DNA of 57,042 nucleotides from an uncultured Prevotella sp. (GCA_947169185.1 CAMVOS010000015.1:1-57042); one strand, 5' to 3'; shown: positions 43,649 through 52,745, counted from the stretch's first letter. Made by a program: numbers and translations. Notes: generated by a model not told the origin, from the sequence alone.

Positions 43649-45173
43649 TTATTGCTGCTAGTTTAAATGGATCATATTCTTCCTGAGAGAAAAGCATATC
43701 GTTATTTCCTTCATTGACCTTAGACCCGATAATCTCTCCACCATCCGTAGGAGGACGATTAGCCATTGCTGGGTCGTCACAGTTCTCAAAGCGCGTAAAC
43801 TCACCAACAAATTTCATCATGACTATACCTGTAGCGCCCTTTCGATGCTTAGAGATAATCACCTCTGCTTTATCTGTGTAGTCAATTGACCCGTCACTAC
43901 TCTGCATAAGTCCATAATATGCTGGGCGATGCAGGAAGATGACCATATCAGCATCCTGCTCGATAGCTCCAGACTCTCTCAGGTCAGACAGTTGAGGACG
44001 TTTTCCTTCAGCGCCATTACGTGACTCTACGCCACGATTCAACTGGCTCAGTGCCAATACGGGTATGTTCAGTTCCTTGGCCATACCTTTCAGTGAACGG
44101 GATATCAACGACACCTCCTCTTGGCGACTGTTAAAGTTCATGCCACTGGCAGTCATCAACTGAAGATAGTCTATCATAATCAGTTTTACACCATGCTCCT
44201 TCACCAAACGACGTGCTTTCGTTCTCAATTCCATCACAGAGAGCCCCTCCGTTTCATCAATATACAAAGGCGCTTCCTTCAGTTTCTCAATGTTCTTGTC
44301 CAATCTCAGCCAGTCCGACCTATCCAACTGACCACTCAGCAGCTTTTTACTGTCCACCTTACAAGCATTAGCCATCAATCGATTTGCCAATTGCACGTCC
44401 GACATCTCCAGCGAGAAAAATGCCATAGGAATCTTCTGGTCTGCAGCAATGTTCTTGGCCAAGGACAACGCAAAAGCCGTCTTTCCCATAGCAGGCCTTC
44501 CAGCAATGATCACCAGGTCTGAGTTTTGCCATCCACAAGTCATGTCATCTAATTTGAAATAGCCTGTAGATATACCTGTAGTGCCTCCTTTATTAGAATG
44601 GGCTATCTTAACCATTTCCATTGCCTTGTCTACAATGGGCGACAATACAGAATAGTCCTTCTTCATGTTCTTCTGTGACAGTTCAAAGAGAATGCTCTCA
44701 GCCTCCTGCACCACCTCTTTGATGTCGTATGTCTCGTCGAAAGCCTTGTTCCCTATTGTTCCCACATAGTGAATCATCTGCCTGGCCAGATACTTCTCTG
44801 CGATGATATTGGCATGATACACGATGTTGGCAGATGTGGCAACTCTTGAACTTAGATCTGCTACATATCCAGGACCACCGACTTCGTCCAGCTTTCCCAT
44901 CTTGGCCAGCATGTCTGTCACAGTCAGCACATCCACAGGACTTTCATCAGCACTGAGTTTCACGATGGCTTCATATATCGCCTGATTTCTGGGCTCATAG
45001 AAGCTCTCGACACGCAACAGGTTGCTTACTTCCATATATGCATCCCTGTCTATCATCAGTGCCCCCAGCACAGCCCTCTCAATCTCAGGAGCCTGAGGCT
45101 GCACATGGGCAAGTTCTAATGGCATATCCTTATACTTCCCACCACGTTGATTTATTCTTCGTTGTTCAGGCAT
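43626..45173 (-). CDS. dnaB: Replicative DNA helicase DnaB (probable extra copy in the island)
   Basis: The 515-residue protein has an N-terminal DnaB domain (QAPEIERAVLGALMIDRDAYMEV) and a RecA-like helicase domain with Walker A GRPAMGKTAFAL (~228), Walker B LIMIDYLQLM, and the SQLNRGVESR arginine-finger region. The C-terminus has an extra ~40 residues (NRPPTDGGEIIG...YDPFKLAAINGYRGGY). It is close to host DnaB in motifs and length. Its place among accessory genes, 3 bases after a small helical protein and overlapping a WYL-like gene, suggests a second copy; the window cannot show the other one. Confidence 0.88.
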   Translation of the reverse strand: MPEQRRINQRGGKYKDMPLELAHVQPQAPEIERAVLGALMIDRDAYMEVSNLLRVESFYEPRNQAIYEAIVKLSADESPVDVLTVTDMLAKMGKLDEVGGPGYVADLSSRVATSANIVYHANIIAEKYLARQMIHYVGTIGNKAFDETYDIKEVVQEAESILFELSQKNMKKDYSVLSPIVDKAMEMVKIAHSNKGGTTGISTGYFKLDDMTCGWQNSDLVIIAGRPAMGKTAFALSLAKNIAADQKIPMAFFSLEMSDVQLANRLMANACKVDSKKLLSGQLDRSDWLRLDKNIEKLKEAPLYIDETEGLSVMELRTKARRLVKEHGVKLIMIDYLQLMTASGMNFNSRQEEVSLISRSLKGMAKELNIPVLALSQLNRGVESRNGAEGKRPQLSDLRESGAIEQDADMVIFLHRPAYYGLMQSSDGSIDYTDKAEVIISKHRKGATGIVMMKFVGEFTRFENCDDPAMANRPPTDGGEIIGSKVNEGNNDMLFSQEEYDPFKLAAINGYRGGY

Positions 45174-45176
45174 ACT

Positions 45177-45605
45177 TTACTTTTTCTCCTTATCCAACTT
45201 TTTTCTTTTTCCTTCAGCCCACTTCTGATTGGCCTTGGAACTAGCAGACAAGGTGTCGATAATCTTCATCTTGTCCTCATCATCCAAGGTGTCGAAACGT
45301 TCCTTCATCTCGAGAACAATGAACTTCCCATAGCCATTTTCGTCATGCAGATTCTCAATCAGCTCATCTACTGTCATCGCCTTAATCTTCCTGTCTCTTT
45401 CCCCAATCCGCTCTTTAAACAGCTGATTAAAGATGGCCTCCTTAAGAGCCTTTTCGTGTTCAATCCACCTACTCCGATATAATGCCAACTGCTCCTCTCT
45501 GCTTAGAGTTGGTAACATATCTACACATTTCCTTAACTCTTCATCACCCCATCCTTTGTAATGGGCCTTTTTCATCTGTTGATAAATGTACTCGTAATCT
45601 GTCAT
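45177..45605 (-). CDS. Helical protein of unknown function upstream of DnaB
   Basis: 142 residues, charged and almost wholly helical by composition (MTDYEYIYQQMKKAHYKGWGDEELRKCVDMLPTLSREEQLALY...), with a Lys-rich C-terminus. It is the first gene after an island promoter with the shared palindrome and lies 3 bases before dnaB, so it may be a DnaB partner. No family recognised. Confidence 0.6.
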   Translation of the reverse strand: MTDYEYIYQQMKKAHYKGWGDEELRKCVDMLPTLSREEQLALYRSRWIEHEKALKEAIFNQLFKERIGERDRKIKAMTVDELIENLHDENGYGKFIVLEMKERFDTLDDEDKMKIIDTLSASSKANQKWAEGKRKKLDKEKK

Positions 45606-45622
45606 AATTGCACAAAATAATG

Positions 45623-45686
45623 TTTGGCTGCAAAGTTAGGGGATTCTAACTCTGCAGCCAAACAATTTCGCTCCACAAGGCTTGTG
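45623..45686 (-). promoter_or_regulatory. Promoter of the DnaB transcript with palindrome and inverted-repeat core
   Basis: On the minus strand TTTG (45659-45662), 20 bases, TAACTTTG (45631-45638). The whole promoter core lies in a 17-base inverted repeat (45623-45639 and 45646-45662, one mismatch), so both boxes sit in its arms. The shared palindrome CACAAGCCTTGTG is 11 bases upstream (45674-45686). Confidence 0.75.
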
Positions 45687-45697
45687 AAAACGAAAGA

Positions 45698-46957
45698 TTA
45701 TTCCCAGGTCACTAAATCGCGAGGAAGAGATATTTTCTTGGCTTCGCCACTCTTTCCAGTTATGGAATACTGATCTAATAACAACGGATCAACTTCTGGC
45801 ATAAACGCAGCTCTTACACGTGAACATTTTTCATTGATGGAGTTCAGCAATGGATTAGTAACATCTTCAATACTCCTTATAGCCCTCTCTGTTAACCCCA
45901 ACGGTTTTATCCTCTGATAAATATCCACTAATTCTTTCCGATAGTCAGGCAAATGCTTAAATACTATTCCCTCTGGATGATTAAGGAACAACAGATATAT
46001 TGCTTTGATGATTGGTTCCATTTTAACTTCTTTATCATAGTCTGACAGCATAATGGTACAATCTTTGGCAATAGTCAACCTACTGAGTTTTACTACATTC
46101 TTATTTTTTTCTTCACGAACGCCCAATCGTCTTATGGTTTTCTCACATCGCTTCCCTTCATAGTATTTGTCAAGCACATCATTAAAGATGTCATTCGGTG
46201 AAACTATATCAAACAACGTCATACACGATTGAACCTTCAGAACATCTGGGAATCCTAATATATTAAATGCAGAAGGATTATTACAATCGAGAAATGCTTG
46301 AGTTATATCTCTAAGACGTTTGCCTAAGATAGGATTTCCTAAATACGCTTTCGCCTCTTCAGTACTTGCTATACCATAGAATTCCGACCTGTAACTGTGG
46401 CCCAGCCCTTTAATCTGCGGGAATACATACCATATCCAATGTCCCTGCTTGTGTCCTTCCTTAATTTCATTCAAGGCATCTGCATAAGTGTACATCTCAG
46501 AATCTTGCGCTTCGATAAATCTATCTAAGTCATAGTTTATCTCACCACCTTTCAATGCATCAACAAAACTTTTGGGCAAGCAAATGTTGTTGACTTCCAA
46601 AGCCTGTTTAAAGAATTGGGCCATTTCGTCATCTCTATAACCGCCAATACCGCATCCAATTCTTGTGACAAAAAAGAATAGCTTATCATTCTGTTTAGCA
46701 AAATCGATAAACTTCTCAACAGAAGCTTTTACTTCGTTATCTTTACGAATGCCTTTGCCAAAATCTACAGGAATCGCATAACTCTGTCCTTGTAATCCTT
46801 CTGCCTGTCCCCAAATGGCACCAAACTTCTTACGGGCAGTGCCAGAAGCCCCTCCCGTATGGTATCCCAATGTGTTACTGCCGAACACAAAGATTTGGTT
46901 TGGTAATAGCCTGTCTATATAATCTGGGGTAAACCCTGAATAATCTTTCTCTTCCAT
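45698..46957 (-). CDS. Fusion of macro-like (A1S_2505-type) domain, DUF1810 and the island's shared domain
   Basis: 419 residues in three parts. Residues ~15-130 have QIFVFGSNTLGYHTGGASGTARKKFGA and RIGCGIGGYRDDEMAQFF, resembling phage-associated macro-like proteins that may bind ADP-ribose. Residues ~145-275 match DUF1810 (GHWIWYVFPQIKGLGHSYRSEFYGI, EAKAYLGNPILGKRLRD). The last ~135 residues are homologous to the protein at 40676-41272. It is 4 bases after the PP2C gene. If the first domain removes or reads ADP-ribose it could play the DarG part to the DarT-like protein; this is inference. Confidence 0.75.
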   Translation of the reverse strand: MEEKDYSGFTPDYIDRLLPNQIFVFGSNTLGYHTGGASGTARKKFGAIWGQAEGLQGQSYAIPVDFGKGIRKDNEVKASVEKFIDFAKQNDKLFFFVTRIGCGIGGYRDDEMAQFFKQALEVNNICLPKSFVDALKGGEINYDLDRFIEAQDSEMYTYADALNEIKEGHKQGHWIWYVFPQIKGLGHSYRSEFYGIASTEEAKAYLGNPILGKRLRDITQAFLDCNNPSAFNILGFPDVLKVQSCMTLFDIVSPNDIFNDVLDKYYEGKRCEKTIRRLGVREEKNKNVVKLSRLTIAKDCTIMLSDYDKEVKMEPIIKAIYLLFLNHPEGIVFKHLPDYRKELVDIYQRIKPLGLTERAIRSIEDVTNPLLNSINEKCSRVRAAFMPEVDPLLLDQYSITGKSGEAKKISLPRDLVTWE

Positions 46958-46961
46958 ATCG

Positions 46962-47744
46962 CTACATAATTACAAGTGAATAATCATCGTGGCCTATGAA
47001 TCCCCATCTTTTCAAGCGTTCAATATGCAATTTCAATTGATTTGGATATTGGCAATTCTCCAGTTTCTGTATCACATCCTTTGCGAAATCTATCTTCCTT
47101 AAACGCATAGCAGACTTTAAGAAATTGCTGTTCTTCGTTTGAGCATCTACTGCTAATATCAATTCTTCACCATACCAATCCCTATGCGACACTTCATACA
47201 TCATTAATATATAATGGGCCAAAGTATCGCTGGCTGCAAATACGATACAATCATCATCAACTATGAACTTTCCTGTCCTGAACCCTTTCTTATCCAATGG
47301 GTCTTTGCAATTAATCAGATAAGGTGGATTATTGAAATCCGAAAGCCGTGTAAATGAATGTTGCAATTTTCCTGTCTTTTTGTTATAGCAGAAAGCCACA
47401 CTATCTCCATAACTAATCCAAGTGCCGTCCTTCCAGACAGCAACCAGCGTAGCAAACGAACCTTCATCATAGAACTTGTTCAGGAATAGTCCACCAACCT
47501 TCTTGGCCTCTTCCTCACAATCGTTGTAGAATGGTTCCCATATCCCATCAATCCATTTATCAAATGTCTTATAGTTCTTAATGGGTTTTTCTGGCAAGTG
47601 ATCCACAAGAAATTGTGACCAACGTTCTGCAAAAACGCCTCCACCACCAGCACCATCAGAAACAGCGATGGCATTCTCTCGTGCGATAACTGCATCCTCA
47701 TTGACAATGCCGTCCTCAAACTTTGCTAATGATATCGCTCTCAT
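46962..47744 (-). CDS. PP2C-family protein phosphatase
   Basis: The 260-residue protein has metal-binding Asp residues in NEDAVI (~residue 16), VSDGAGGGG (~30), ASDTLAHYI (~170) and HDDYSLVIM at the end. GSFATL and GDSVAF are the usual core strands. It dephosphorylates Ser/Thr and is the natural opponent of the two kinases encoded 3-8 kb upstream in the same run. Its start overlaps the DarT-vWA stop (ATGA), so the two are translationally coupled. The vWA, PP2C and kinase set recalls the TerY-P triads of tellurium-resistance-type systems. Confidence 0.88.
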   Translation of the reverse strand: MRAISLAKFEDGIVNEDAVIARENAIAVSDGAGGGGVFAERWSQFLVDHLPEKPIKNYKTFDKWIDGIWEPFYNDCEEEAKKVGGLFLNKFYDEGSFATLVAVWKDGTWISYGDSVAFCYNKKTGKLQHSFTRLSDFNNPPYLINCKDPLDKKGFRTGKFIVDDDCIVFAASDTLAHYILMMYEVSHRDWYGEELILAVDAQTKNSNFLKSAMRLRKIDFAKDVIQKLENCQYPNQLKLHIERLKRWGFIGHDDYSLVIM

Positions 47745-49186
47745 TTCTGACTAATATTTGTAGGTGTACCAATATCCATTAACTTGATAAGTGTCGTTGC
47801 ATCAGCATTAATGCCCATAGCCACATGTCGTCCTGCTCTTGTATCATTCAGACATCTCGCAATATCTTGGTTATAACGTTCTGGCAATAGACTAGACATG
47901 TCGTAAAGTGCTTCTGCGTATGAATTTCCACTCAATTCATTCTTGTTGATAGGACACACTACTGATTTACAACCATTCTGAGCTGTAAAATGAATATTAA
48001 AAAGGATCACATTTCCATCGTTAGTAAACATCGCTTTTAATTCATTCGCTTTTTGAGTGACTAATTCTCTCGTAGCATGTTTAAACTCTCCATCAGTTAT
48101 ATGAATTACTGTTGGTGGATAACAATCTTTTTCGTGATGCTCTTTCATCCATTCTTCCAATAGACGCTTAGCATAGTCAAAAGCGTCGTGATAATGTGTC
48201 CAGGGCCTATCGTGGTGAGCGCTTACCCATTGTACTTGTTCCATTTCCTTTATCTTAACTCCATTTCGAGTATGCGTTTCTTTTCTTGTCTTAATTACTG
48301 TATATGGGTGGTTCTTCAATTCCTCTGGTGAAACAAACCCTCTGCCAGCCAACTCTCCTTGCCATCCACTATAAGCTTCCTCGCCATAGCCTACTACTGC
48401 AATATCATAGTAATGTCTTGTGTCATCCAATTTAATGCAACGATACACCAATTCATTTATTTGGTTATTGACAATTCTCGAGGCTGCTTCTGCCATGGTC
48501 ATTTCTTCACCGTAAAGCATGGTTTTCTTTTGCATGCTCACAGACTGGTCTATTAAGAAAATAAATGCCGTAGGCGTATTTCTTGTAATCTGGGCTGTAT
48601 AGGGATTCTTGATTTGCAGAGCCTTAGGCTTAGAAGGAATGGGGATACCAAAATTACCAATATTCTTGATATATTCTAATGGGATGAAGTTCTTCACCAG
48701 CACCTCAGCCTGAAAATACGGCTGTTCTTCTTCTGGCAGATCGAAATGCTTATAGGCTTTTACAGACTGGAAATGTATAAGTTTGAAATCATCCAATGTG
48801 CCACCTTTATGGGCTCCAGACCTTGTTGCATTCATATTGGCATACTTGCTGTCCTTCCAGTAGATCACTTCTGTGTCAATTTCCAAAATCACAGGATTAG
48901 ATAGCCTTCCGTCTTGCATCGCCACATACATCATCGGATGTTGTGTAGTAAAACTCACTCTTACATAATGCTGTAAGTTATCCTTCCTATCAAGGTCTCT
49001 TGAAAGTAATCCTCCACCAGGCTTTGCTATTTTGATTCCCTTATCTTCACAATCGCCCCAAGAATATAATCCTCCATTCTTGATGATTGATTCCAAATTA
49101 TCTCTATCTGTAAAGTGATAGAGTTTCTTGATGCTCTGTTGGTCAAGTATTGCTTTGAATTCCTGCCAATTACTCTTTTGTTCCAT
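47741..49186 (-). CDS. DarT-like ADP-ribosyltransferase domain fused to a vWA domain
   Basis: 481 residues. Residues ~15-190 follow the DarT (DUF4433) pattern: LYHFTDRDNLESIIKNGGL, then VRVSFTTQHPMMYVAM, and FQAEVLVKNFIPLEYI, where Glu161 matches the catalytic Glu of DarT. DarT ADP-ribosylates thymidine in single-stranded DNA. Residues ~205-460 are a vWA domain with MIDAS DQSVS (~217) and ITDGEF. It lies between the DUF6939-like gene (12 bases) and PP2C (overlap). The fusion is unusual; the active-site pattern looks complete. Confidence 0.78.
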   Translation of the reverse strand: MEQKSNWQEFKAILDQQSIKKLYHFTDRDNLESIIKNGGLYSWGDCEDKGIKIAKPGGGLLSRDLDRKDNLQHYVRVSFTTQHPMMYVAMQDGRLSNPVILEIDTEVIYWKDSKYANMNATRSGAHKGGTLDDFKLIHFQSVKAYKHFDLPEEEQPYFQAEVLVKNFIPLEYIKNIGNFGIPIPSKPKALQIKNPYTAQITRNTPTAFIFLIDQSVSMQKKTMLYGEEMTMAEAASRIVNNQINELVYRCIKLDDTRHYYDIAVVGYGEEAYSGWQGELAGRGFVSPEELKNHPYTVIKTRKETHTRNGVKIKEMEQVQWVSAHHDRPWTHYHDAFDYAKRLLEEWMKEHHEKDCYPPTVIHITDGEFKHATRELVTQKANELKAMFTNDGNVILFNIHFTAQNGCKSVVCPINKNELSGNSYAEALYDMSSLLPERYNQDIARCLNDTRAGRHVAMGINADATTLIKLMDIGTPTNISQK

Positions 49187-49198
49187 AACTCAGCCCTT

Positions 49199-49816
49199 TT
49201 ATTGATTAAACAAATCCAGTTCTATCACCTCTCCTTTATGACGATTATCATTCACTATTGTACTATCTTCGTATGGATAGATTCCTTCCACGTATGCTTT
49301 TATTAGAGATGCGTGAGAAAGCGGTTTCTTCGCATTCTCCACATCAGAGTTCGTATCGTAGTCCAACAAAACGATCGTTTTTGTCTTACTCGCCTCTCTA
49401 AGTTTTTCGATAATCCAAGCCACCTTATTCTCCAACACCCACTTGTAAGTAGGAATATATATCTGTTTCCGAGCCTCTATATACCCAAGCAGCTCTGTTC
49501 CATGAACTCCCTTCCTGTGACCCAATGGTTTTCCGAAGCGCCGCACCGTTCGTTTGATATTCTTCATCGTGTCATTTTGGAACATCTGCACATCTACGTC
49601 GCAACTCTCAAACACCTTTAACCCCTGCCAGATCGCTTCCACGCAAGTAGCTGTATAGCCATCGCTGAATGGTACTGGTATACCATAATGAGGATAGAAA
49701 GGGCTTAGTTCTCTTAGCCTGGTATCCGCCTGACTCGTCACATCAGCCAATATTGCATCTGGATATTTCTTCAATATCGTTGCTGGCTTTTTTCGTTTAG
49801 ATTCTATTATTATCAT
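49199..49816 (-). CDS. Conserved protein, DUF6939-like, function unknown
   Basis: 205 residues beginning MIIIESKRKKPATILKKYPDA, with the strongly patterned stretch GLKVFESCDVDVQMFQNDTMKNIKR, GHRKGVHGTELLGYIEARKQIYIPTY and IVLLDYDTNSDVENAKKPLSHASLI. I recall similar proteins annotated DUF6939. The alternation of charged and Gly residues suggests a nucleotide- or nucleic-acid-related enzyme, but no active site is recognised. It is embedded in the island operon between a Sel1 protein and the DarT-vWA gene. Confidence 0.55.
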   Translation of the reverse strand: MIIIESKRKKPATILKKYPDAILADVTSQADTRLRELSPFYPHYGIPVPFSDGYTATCVEAIWQGLKVFESCDVDVQMFQNDTMKNIKRTVRRFGKPLGHRKGVHGTELLGYIEARKQIYIPTYKWVLENKVAWIIEKLREASKTKTIVLLDYDTNSDVENAKKPLSHASLIKAYVEGIYPYEDSTIVNDNRHKGEVIELDLFNQ

Positions 49817-49831
49817 AGCCGATTCTAATTT

Positions 49832-50257
49832 TTATTTGTTTATTGGTTCCAAAATAAAGATACTTGCAATTTTGTTCCAACGTTTCACATTTTGGGTATA
49901 TTCAAATTCTTTCCACTCAGGCTCACTACTAGAACCTTCATATCTCAGCATTTCTTTCGCAATTTCAAGTCCTTGTTCAGCAGCCCTTTTGTACCAATAT
50001 GAAGCAGTCTCCTTATTACATGTCAAACCGATGCCATTATAATAACAATTACCATAATTAAATTCTGCAACGCTCAAACCCTGACGTGCAGCTTTTTGAA
50101 ACCAATATGCAGCTTTTTCGATATTCTGCTCAACATAATAGCCATACACATAACAAATACCAATACCATTCTGGTCCCATGCATCTAAAGAAATAGAATA
50201 GAACACATCATATGCATCTTTAAAATTTTTATTCTTAATATGTATACATCCATCCAT
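49832..50257 (-). CDS. Small Sel1-repeat protein
   Basis: 141 residues with two to three Sel1 repeats (GIGICYVYGYYVEQNIEKAAYWFQKAA, AEFNYGNCYYNGIGLTCNKETASYWYKRAA). It starts 6 bases after the kinase-Sel1 gene, whose C-terminus carries the same repeats, so it may be a detached part of that scaffold. Confidence 0.78.
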   Translation of the reverse strand: MDGCIHIKNKNFKDAYDVFYSISLDAWDQNGIGICYVYGYYVEQNIEKAAYWFQKAARQGLSVAEFNYGNCYYNGIGLTCNKETASYWYKRAAEQGLEIAKEMLRYEGSSSEPEWKEFEYTQNVKRWNKIASIFILEPINK

Positions 50258-50263
50258 GTATAT

Positions 50264-52111
50264 TTAAAAAGAGCTGTCTTTCAACAATCTATATACATCC
50301 GTCGCTTTTTCATGCCCCTGTTCCGATGCTTTTTTATACCAACAAAGAGCTTCTCTTATATTTCTTTGAACCCCTCGTGCATATCTATAGCATTGAGCCA
50401 ACCTCCACTGGCCTTCCGCACTCCCTCTCTCGGCAGCTCTTTTATACCAGCCAAATGCCTTTTCTAAATTTTTTTCAACTCCCTGGCCGTATTCATAACA
50501 ATGGCCTAAACGCCATAATGAACCTTTCTGATCATCTAATGCTGCTTTTTCATAAAGTTCAACAGCTCTTTTATAATTCTTCACGACACCATATCCATAA
50601 TGGTAACAAACTCCAAGGTCACATAATCCATTGGAATTGTTTTTGTCTGCTGATTGTTTGAACCATTCGAAAGCTTTCTGGGGATTTTGCTCCACTCCTT
50701 TACCCTTCTGATAGCATAATGCTAATCTCCACATTCCATCATCATCTCCTTTTTCAGCAGCTTTTGTGTATAATTTAACAGCCTCTTCATAATCAATAGG
50801 TATACCACCTATACCATAATAGAAAATAGCACCTTTCGTAACCATAGCTGAAATATCACCAGCATCAATAGCTTTGTCATACCATTCTATAGCTTTTTTG
50901 ATGTCTTGTTTTACCCCGATTCCATCATGATATAAAAAACCAATATGCCTCAATGCTCTTGAATTTCCATTCTTTGCCGATTTGTCATACCATTCCTTTG
51001 ATTTTGTATAGTCTTTTGTAGTCCCATATCCATTTTTATAGCAACATCCTAAACAGCACTGTGCATCAGCGTTTCCAAGGAGAGATGCTTCATAAAACAT
51101 TTCAAATGCTTTTTTGTAGTTAATTTTGCTTTTGTCTTTTGTCTCTTCACATAAGTTCCTTGCCTGATTATATAAAGATTCTGCATATGCTTGACCATCC
51201 TTCGGATTCTTCAAATTAAACATATTTGGTGAAACAAAATTCAAACTGTTTTTTGCATAAGCTATCATAAAAGTTCCCAAAAGGGAAGTCAATTCATCAT
51301 CATAAACTATATTAAGAATGGAAGACATTGCTTGACACGAATTAATATGAGGATAATCCTCTATTCTAAACAACATGAAATCGTTAGTACAATATTCGCT
51401 AATTAGTTCTGTGTTCAAAGAAAATGCCTTTATAGATAATGCAATTAAAGCAATAGAGAAATCATCTATCCTTTCACCAAAAGCTTCTTCTGTATGTGAT
51501 GGATGTCGGAAATTGGGACTCCCCAATTCTCTTGCCTTTTGTCCCTTCATGGCAGGTACGTACATACCATCATAGTCAACAAGAACAATGGAACCATCTT
51601 CTTTCACCAATATATTATCAGGCTTTAAATCTCCATGAGCAAAAGGCTGGACAAGTAACCATGCGGATAGTTTACCGAACCTATAAGACAGTATCTCTAA
51701 TGCATATTGATTATTGGCATTATCGTGAATATATTTGTCCAAAGCTTCTCCCTCTACCCAATCCATCAATAGCACAGGAAATTCCGTTTCTTTAGTTTGA
51801 CCAGAGTCAACAAACAATTCTTTCTCATAAAACTTAATGGAAGTAAGGAAGTTGGATGACACGAATTCCAATTCATCTGCTATCAGTTTATAGCTCTCAC
51901 TCCGTCCTTCCTGTTCCTTTGTAAAACACTTTACGGCATAGAACTTTTCATTCTGTTCATCCTTCATTTTAAAAACAACAGAAAATCCCCCTGCACTCAT
52001 CACAGGCAGTCCATCAGTATCAAATACGGGTCTCAGATAACTCAGTTCCTCAAAGTTATCCTCTGCCGACTTTATGGCCTCTATATATTCCGATATCAGT
52101 GGATAGTTCAT
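50264..52111 (-). CDS. Serine/threonine protein kinase with C-terminal Sel1 repeats
   Basis: 615 residues. The kinase domain (~30-290) has the nucleotide Lys in FYAVKCFTKE (Lys61), the catalytic loop HGDLKPDN (Asp161, Asn166) and DYDG (179-182) in place of DFG. From about residue 320 there are eight Sel1 repeats (for example AQCCLGCCYKNGYGTTKDYTKS, GMWRLALCYQKGKGVEQNPQKA). No membrane helix. Its first ~220 residues are closely similar to the kinase at 52755-55139. It lies 1 base after the ADP-ribosyltransferase-like gene. Confidence 0.88.
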   Translation of the reverse strand: MNYPLISEYIEAIKSAEDNFEELSYLRPVFDTDGLPVMSAGGFSVVFKMKDEQNEKFYAVKCFTKEQEGRSESYKLIADELEFVSSNFLTSIKFYEKELFVDSGQTKETEFPVLLMDWVEGEALDKYIHDNANNQYALEILSYRFGKLSAWLLVQPFAHGDLKPDNILVKEDGSIVLVDYDGMYVPAMKGQKARELGSPNFRHPSHTEEAFGERIDDFSIALIALSIKAFSLNTELISEYCTNDFMLFRIEDYPHINSCQAMSSILNIVYDDELTSLLGTFMIAYAKNSLNFVSPNMFNLKNPKDGQAYAESLYNQARNLCEETKDKSKINYKKAFEMFYEASLLGNADAQCCLGCCYKNGYGTTKDYTKSKEWYDKSAKNGNSRALRHIGFLYHDGIGVKQDIKKAIEWYDKAIDAGDISAMVTKGAIFYYGIGGIPIDYEEAVKLYTKAAEKGDDDGMWRLALCYQKGKGVEQNPQKAFEWFKQSADKNNSNGLCDLGVCYHYGYGVVKNYKRAVELYEKAALDDQKGSLWRLGHCYEYGQGVEKNLEKAFGWYKRAAERGSAEGQWRLAQCYRYARGVQRNIREALCWYKKASEQGHEKATDVYRLLKDSSF

Positions 52112-52112
52112 A

Positions 52113-52745
52113 TTATATCTCCTCCATATATATTATCTTTCTCTTTCCTTTTTTAACTTTTGTCACTCGAAAATCAGTTCCTCTTTTGAATGTTACTTGA
52201 TTTTCATTACCATGATTATTCAATTTGTACAAAGAGCGAGCATTTGTTCCTTCTTTTTTGGGAGTTATAATGTACACATTCGTTTTCCATTTCCAGTTAT
52301 CCTTAGTTGTCGTTATATAATGAGAAGCGTGAAAAATCTCACCTTCTTGAAAATCAGCTCTGTCATCTATAGTGCAGAAACGGTACAACACATTCCTTTC
52401 ATCATAAATCGGACTTTTATCTAAAACTCTGTCTAACCCTTCACACATTTCTGGAATAGGTTTGTTACGATTCTCATATGTATTCCATTTAAATGCATAA
52501 GATATTCCGCCCATAAAGCATTTTAACATCAGTATCTCATAATCATTTAACCCATATTCTTTTAACGCAATAGCATTTTCACCATCTGGGTTATAGTGTT
52601 TTGTGATAAGGCCATCTTCTAAAAAGCGAATATCTTCGTTTAGATTAGAAGGCACTCTTTCACCAATTTGATTGTATATCCAATGGGCATTCCTGTGCTC
52701 CCCTATATATTTCTTTTCTATGTCTAATAATTCTTGTACCGTCAT
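52113..52745 (-). CDS. ADP-ribosyltransferase-like protein (VIP2/exoenzyme fold), catalytic Glu possibly replaced
   Basis: 210 residues. The pattern of R-S-E transferases is visible: LDRVLDKSP and VLYRFCTIDD (first Arg), GEIFHASHYITTTKDN (the STS strand), and NENQVTFKRGTDFRVTKV at the place of the ExE motif. Here the second Glu is Gln, so the protein may be inactive, or altered in acceptor, or only a binding protein. It lies between two kinase genes with gaps of 9 and 1 bases. Assignment by pattern, not by database search. Confidence 0.55.
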   Translation of the reverse strand: MTVQELLDIEKKYIGEHRNAHWIYNQIGERVPSNLNEDIRFLEDGLITKHYNPDGENAIALKEYGLNDYEILMLKCFMGGISYAFKWNTYENRNKPIPEMCEGLDRVLDKSPIYDERNVLYRFCTIDDRADFQEGEIFHASHYITTTKDNWKWKTNVYIITPKKEGTNARSLYKLNNHGNENQVTFKRGTDFRVTKVKKGKRKIIYMEEI

